16,169 nucleotides of DNA from positions 1-16,169 of the forward strand of contig CAJUTH010000056.1 in NCBI GenBank assembly GCA_910589275.1, written 5' to 3'. This DNA comes from an uncultured Dorea sp. GTDB taxonomy: Bacteria > Bacillota > Clostridia > Lachnospirales > Lachnospiraceae. The position numbers were made by a program, and so were the translations under genes. Shown in pieces: positions 13,847-16,169 of this stretch. How positions within the stretch are numbered: position 1 is the first letter of the stretch; each line of letters begins with the position of its first letter. The notes under the pieces were generated by a model. The model was not told the DNA's origin. It saw only the letters and a program-made list of their open reading frames with translations, and ran no database searches.

Positions 13847-14941
13847 ATGTCAACAATTATGGATTATTTAACTTGGCGCGGCGACCTGACTTTTGCCCAG
13901 TCGCTTTTCAATGAAATCGACAACCTGATCCTCTCCTGCCTTTCTTATGTGGAGTTGAAAGGCATTGTGCCGGAGCATCAGGGTTCTGTCACAATCGCGG
14001 AAGCATCCGCGGATTTCTTCAGCGCGCATTCTGAAGAGGAGATCGCTGATTACCGCTCCTTTCTCCGTCAGGCTCCATTCCTGTTAAAGGCTATGGCAAA
14101 GACCAAACGCTTTAGCCGGGCGGAGCTTATGCATTACGTAAATAAGGTCAGCACCAAAAGGGAGCTTCAGTTCTCCGCTGTCGAGATATTATTAGGCGAC
14201 GGAACCTCTTATATCGCATACCGCGGAACCGATGATACGCTGATCGGCTGGCGTGAAGACTTTAATATGAGTATCGGAAACGTCCCTTCGGAGCATATCG
14301 CCGCCGAATACCTGTCCCAGACCGGTAGTTTTAACCGGCACATGCTCCGCGTCGGCGGGCACTCCAAGGGCGGCCATCTGGCGCTGTATGCCGCCGCCAA
14401 ATGCGACCGGGACGTACAGCGGCGTATCCTTGGCGTTTATAACAATGACGGTCCGGGATTTAACCACAATCTGTCAGAAGATGAGGATTTTAAAAAGATC
14501 CAGCCGAGAATCCGGCGGTTTATCCCTGAATTTTCCATAGTCGGAATGCTGATGCACCACAATGCGAAGCCAATCGTCATCCAAAGCTCCGGAACCGGAA
14601 TCCGCCAGCACAATGCATTTAACTGGCAGGTGGAAGGCACCCGCTTTCTGCGAAGCCCCTCCCTCAACCCCGCGGCTGAAAGATTCAGTGAATCCATGAA
14701 AACATGGCTGGAACAGATGAATCTATCTGAGCGCCAGCTATTTATCGACGATATGTTTTCTGTTTTGGACGCCTCCGGCGCCGTAACCGTATCGGAACTC
14801 CAAACTCAGGGGCTGCGCGGCATGGCTCCTATGCTCAGACAGCTAAACGACCTTCATCCGGAAACCAAAGAGAAAATCGATCTGCTGCTCCGGCTCTTGA
14901 TCAGCCAGTGGACGGAATCCAGACGAACGCCTCTCCCCTAG
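13847..14941 (+). CDS. Mbeg1-like (DUF2974) alpha/beta-hydrolase, predicted lipase/esterase
   Basis: A 364-residue protein resembling the Mbeg1-like DUF2974 family, relatives of class 3 lipases. It starts MDYLTWRGDLTF (5-16), with the typical ILSCLSYVEL stretch (29-38). The hydrolase core has YIAYRGTDDTLIGWREDF (122-139) and the nucleophile elbow GGHSKGG (170-176) with Ser173. NNDGPGF (199-205) carries candidate acid Asp201, and QHNAFNW (254-260) candidate His255. No signal peptide or TM helix is seen, so it is probably cytosolic. AGGAG precedes the ATG. It stands alone between the glgCD terminator and the long hairpin before purC. The substrate is unknown. Confidence 0.85.
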   Translation: MSTIMDYLTWRGDLTFAQSLFNEIDNLILSCLSYVELKGIVPEHQGSVTIAEASADFFSAHSEEEIADYRSFLRQAPFLLKAMAKTKRFSRAELMHYVNKVSTKRELQFSAVEILLGDGTSYIAYRGTDDTLIGWREDFNMSIGNVPSEHIAAEYLSQTGSFNRHMLRVGGHSKGGHLALYAAAKCDRDVQRRILGVYNNDGPGFNHNLSEDEDFKKIQPRIRRFIPEFSIVGMLMHHNAKPIVIQSSGTGIRQHNAFNWQVEGTRFLRSPSLNPAAERFSESMKTWLEQMNLSERQLFIDDMFSVLDASGAVTVSELQTQGLRGMAPMLRQLNDLHPETKEKIDLLLRLLISQWTESRRTPLP

Positions 14942-14971
14942 AGTAATATTCTCCCCCGCGGAGTTAAAATG

Positions 14972-15047
14972 TGTCTGCCGGACAGAGGCAAGGGCGGGCT
15001 TACTTACCCAAAGCATAAGTAAGCCCTTTGCCTCTGTCCGGCAGACA
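14972..15047. repeat. Long near-perfect hairpin between the DUF2974 gene and purC
   Basis: A 20-bp perfect outer stem (14972-14991 with 15028-15047), a small asymmetric loop (GGGC against T), an 11-bp perfect inner stem (14996-15006 with 15016-15026) and a 9-nt loop. It lies between convergent genes, 30 nt after one stop and 26 nt from the other. No U-tract follows on the plus strand and only a short T-rich stretch on the minus. It could be a factor-assisted bidirectional terminator or a small palindromic mobile element. Confidence 0.75.
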
Positions 15048-15073
15048 ATATCTTACCCTTGCGGATGAAAATA

Positions 15074-15952
15074 TTATACCAGTTCTTTTCCGGTTAAAAG
15101 CTGATAAGCCTGCAGATATTTCTCGATCGTCTTATCTACAATATCCTGCGGCAGCGTCCAGTCATGACCTGTATTCGCCTTCAGCCAGTCTCTGGCAAAC
15201 TGCTTGTCAAAGGACGGCTGCCCGTGGCCCGGCTCGTACCCTTCGGCCGGCCAGAACCGGGAACTGTCAGGGGTGAGCATCTCGTCGCCGATCACGATAT
15301 TCCCCTTCTCGTCCAGACCAAATTCAAACTTGGTATCCGCGATGATGATCCCGCGGCTTAAGGCATACTCCGCACACTTCTTATACAGCATCAGAGAATA
15401 ATCCCTAAGCTTAGACGCATATTCCTCTCCTTTACCCGGAAAACGCTTCTCAAGGTAATCTACACTCTCCGCATAAGAAATATTCTCGTCATGGTCGCCG
15501 ATCTCCGCCTTGGTAGACGGCGTATAAATCGGCTCCGGAAGCTTGTCTGACTCCTTTAAGCCCTCCGGGAGCCGGATGCCGCACACTTTGCCGGTCTTCT
15601 CATAGCTCGCCCAGCCGCTGCCTGTGATATAGCCCCGGACGATACACTCCACCGGCAGCATTTCCAACTTCCTGCACAGCATACTGTTGCCGTCAAACTT
15701 ATCCTGCCGGAAATACTCCGGCATATCCTGCACATCCACGGAAAGCATATGGTTCGGCAGGATATCCTCCGTCATACCGAACCAGAATTTGGACATCTGG
15801 GTCAGGACGGTTCCCTTCTTCGTCACTTCATTTTTCAGTATCACGTCAAAACAGCTAATCCGGTCTGTGGCAACCATGATCAGGCTGTCGCCGTTGTCAT
15901 AGATCTCCCTGACCTTGCCTTCTTTCACTGGTTTCATTTCCTGTACACTCAT
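15074..15952 (-). CDS. purC: Phosphoribosylaminoimidazole-succinocarboxamide synthase
   Basis: A 292-residue SAICAR synthetase that joins aspartate to CAIR using ATP in purine synthesis. Landmarks are GKVREIYDNGDSLIMVATDRISCFDVIL (12-39), the signature VECIVRGYITGSGW (101-114), LPEPIYTPSTKAEIGDHDENIS (138-159), and the metal-binding ADTKFEFGLDEKGNIVIGDEMLTPDSSRFW (205-234). It is the longer purC type (about 290 residues rather than about 240). GAGGTG stands about 7 nt before the ATG at 15952. No other purine gene is in view. The upstream region has no riboswitch or clear promoter that I can recognise. Confidence 0.97.
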   Translation of the reverse strand: MSVQEMKPVKEGKVREIYDNGDSLIMVATDRISCFDVILKNEVTKKGTVLTQMSKFWFGMTEDILPNHMLSVDVQDMPEYFRQDKFDGNSMLCRKLEMLPVECIVRGYITGSGWASYEKTGKVCGIRLPEGLKESDKLPEPIYTPSTKAEIGDHDENISYAESVDYLEKRFPGKGEEYASKLRDYSLMLYKKCAEYALSRGIIIADTKFEFGLDEKGNIVIGDEMLTPDSSRFWPAEGYEPGHGQPSFDKQFARDWLKANTGHDWTLPQDIVDKTIEKYLQAYQLLTGKELV

Positions 15953-16129
15953 TTTTTTGCACCTCGTTTATTATCTCTTGTTTCCAATGGCACTATTACC
16001 GTAACATCTTTGGACTTCGATTGCAATATAAAAGTTGCGGACACTTTTCCATTCCTGATTTTATATATGCTAATCGTGTATGATTTGTAAAAGAATTTCC
16101 GTTGGGGTAAACACAGTGATTATTCTAAT

Positions 16130-16166
16130 GCTTGGGAGCCATCTATTTAAAGCTTGAGAGCCATCT
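16130..16166. repeat. 15-bp direct repeat at the right edge
   Basis: GCTTGGGAGCCATCT (16130-16144) and GCTTGAGAGCCATCT (16152-16166) differ at one base and have a 22-bp period. The window ends 3 bases later, so whether more copies follow cannot be seen. Confidence 0.6.
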
Positions 16167-16169
16167 GGA

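Noticed and set aside
15953..16129. Purine riboswitch or PurR box upstream of purC
   Set aside because: I could not find the conserved purine-riboswitch core or a convincing paired PurBox. Nothing beyond A/T-rich sequence could be supported.
16130..16166. Possible CRISPR start
   Set aside because: The units are 15 bp with only a 7-bp spacer, far below CRISPR dimensions, and no cas gene is present.

Overview
The window reads as ordinary chromosome from a low-to-mid-GC Gram-positive anaerobe of the Clostridia, most likely a gut Lachnospiraceae relative. The basis is strong AGGAGG-type ribosome binding sites, a GlgC/GlgD pair, lipoproteins with short Gram-positive signal peptides, many zinc-ribbon membrane proteins, and an rpmG-secE-nusG-rplK-rplA gene order. 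No species can be named from this sequence alone. There is no phage, transposase, CRISPR array, tRNA or rRNA.

Region 1 (1-6529) is an envelope-protein neighbourhood. It starts with a hairpin-rich dispersed repeat, followed by a lipoprotein N-acetylmuramoyl-L-alanine amidase. A convergent zinc-ribbon/four-helix membrane protein shares a terminator with the amidase gene. A divergent five-gene set on the plus strand follows: a zinc-ribbon/single-TM/C-type-lectin protein, a lipoprotein NagZ (GH3), a soluble triple zinc-ribbon protein, a single-TM YARHG-domain protein, and a zinc-ribbon/single-TM protein with a large extracytoplasmic part. The mix of murein hydrolases, a possible carbohydrate-binding domain and cytoplasmic zinc ribbons suggests a cell-wall remodelling, recycling or sensing unit. 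This is the best candidate here for an undescribed system.

Region 2 (6559-8982) is the minus-strand operon rpmG-secE-nusG-rplK-rplA. It has a strong extended -10 promoter and a terminator shared with the convergent zinc-ribbon operon. rpmG (49 aa, GTG start) is easily missed. rplK and rplA each carry almost the same leader hairpin directly against the Shine-Dalgarno. The hairpin looks like the L1-stalk base of 23S rRNA and suggests separate L1 autoregulation of each gene.

Region 3 (9021-11287) holds a DUF1015-family gene and a two-gene operon of overlapping XRE-type regulators, both on the minus strand, plus two more hairpin repeats of the family seen at the left edge.

Region 4 (11380-13800) is the glycogen operon glgC-glgD with its own terminator. 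Region 5 (13847-15952) contains a Mbeg1/DUF2974-type alpha/beta-hydrolase and convergent purC, separated by a long, nearly perfect hairpin. The right edge (15953-16169) is the purC upstream region and ends in two copies of a 15-bp direct repeat.

Several start codons were moved downstream because the longest reading frame begins at or upstream of a Shine-Dalgarno; in most of these the Shine-Dalgarno lies inside the extended frame (1698, 5321, 7303, 7811, 10352; also 1935, where the site is weaker).
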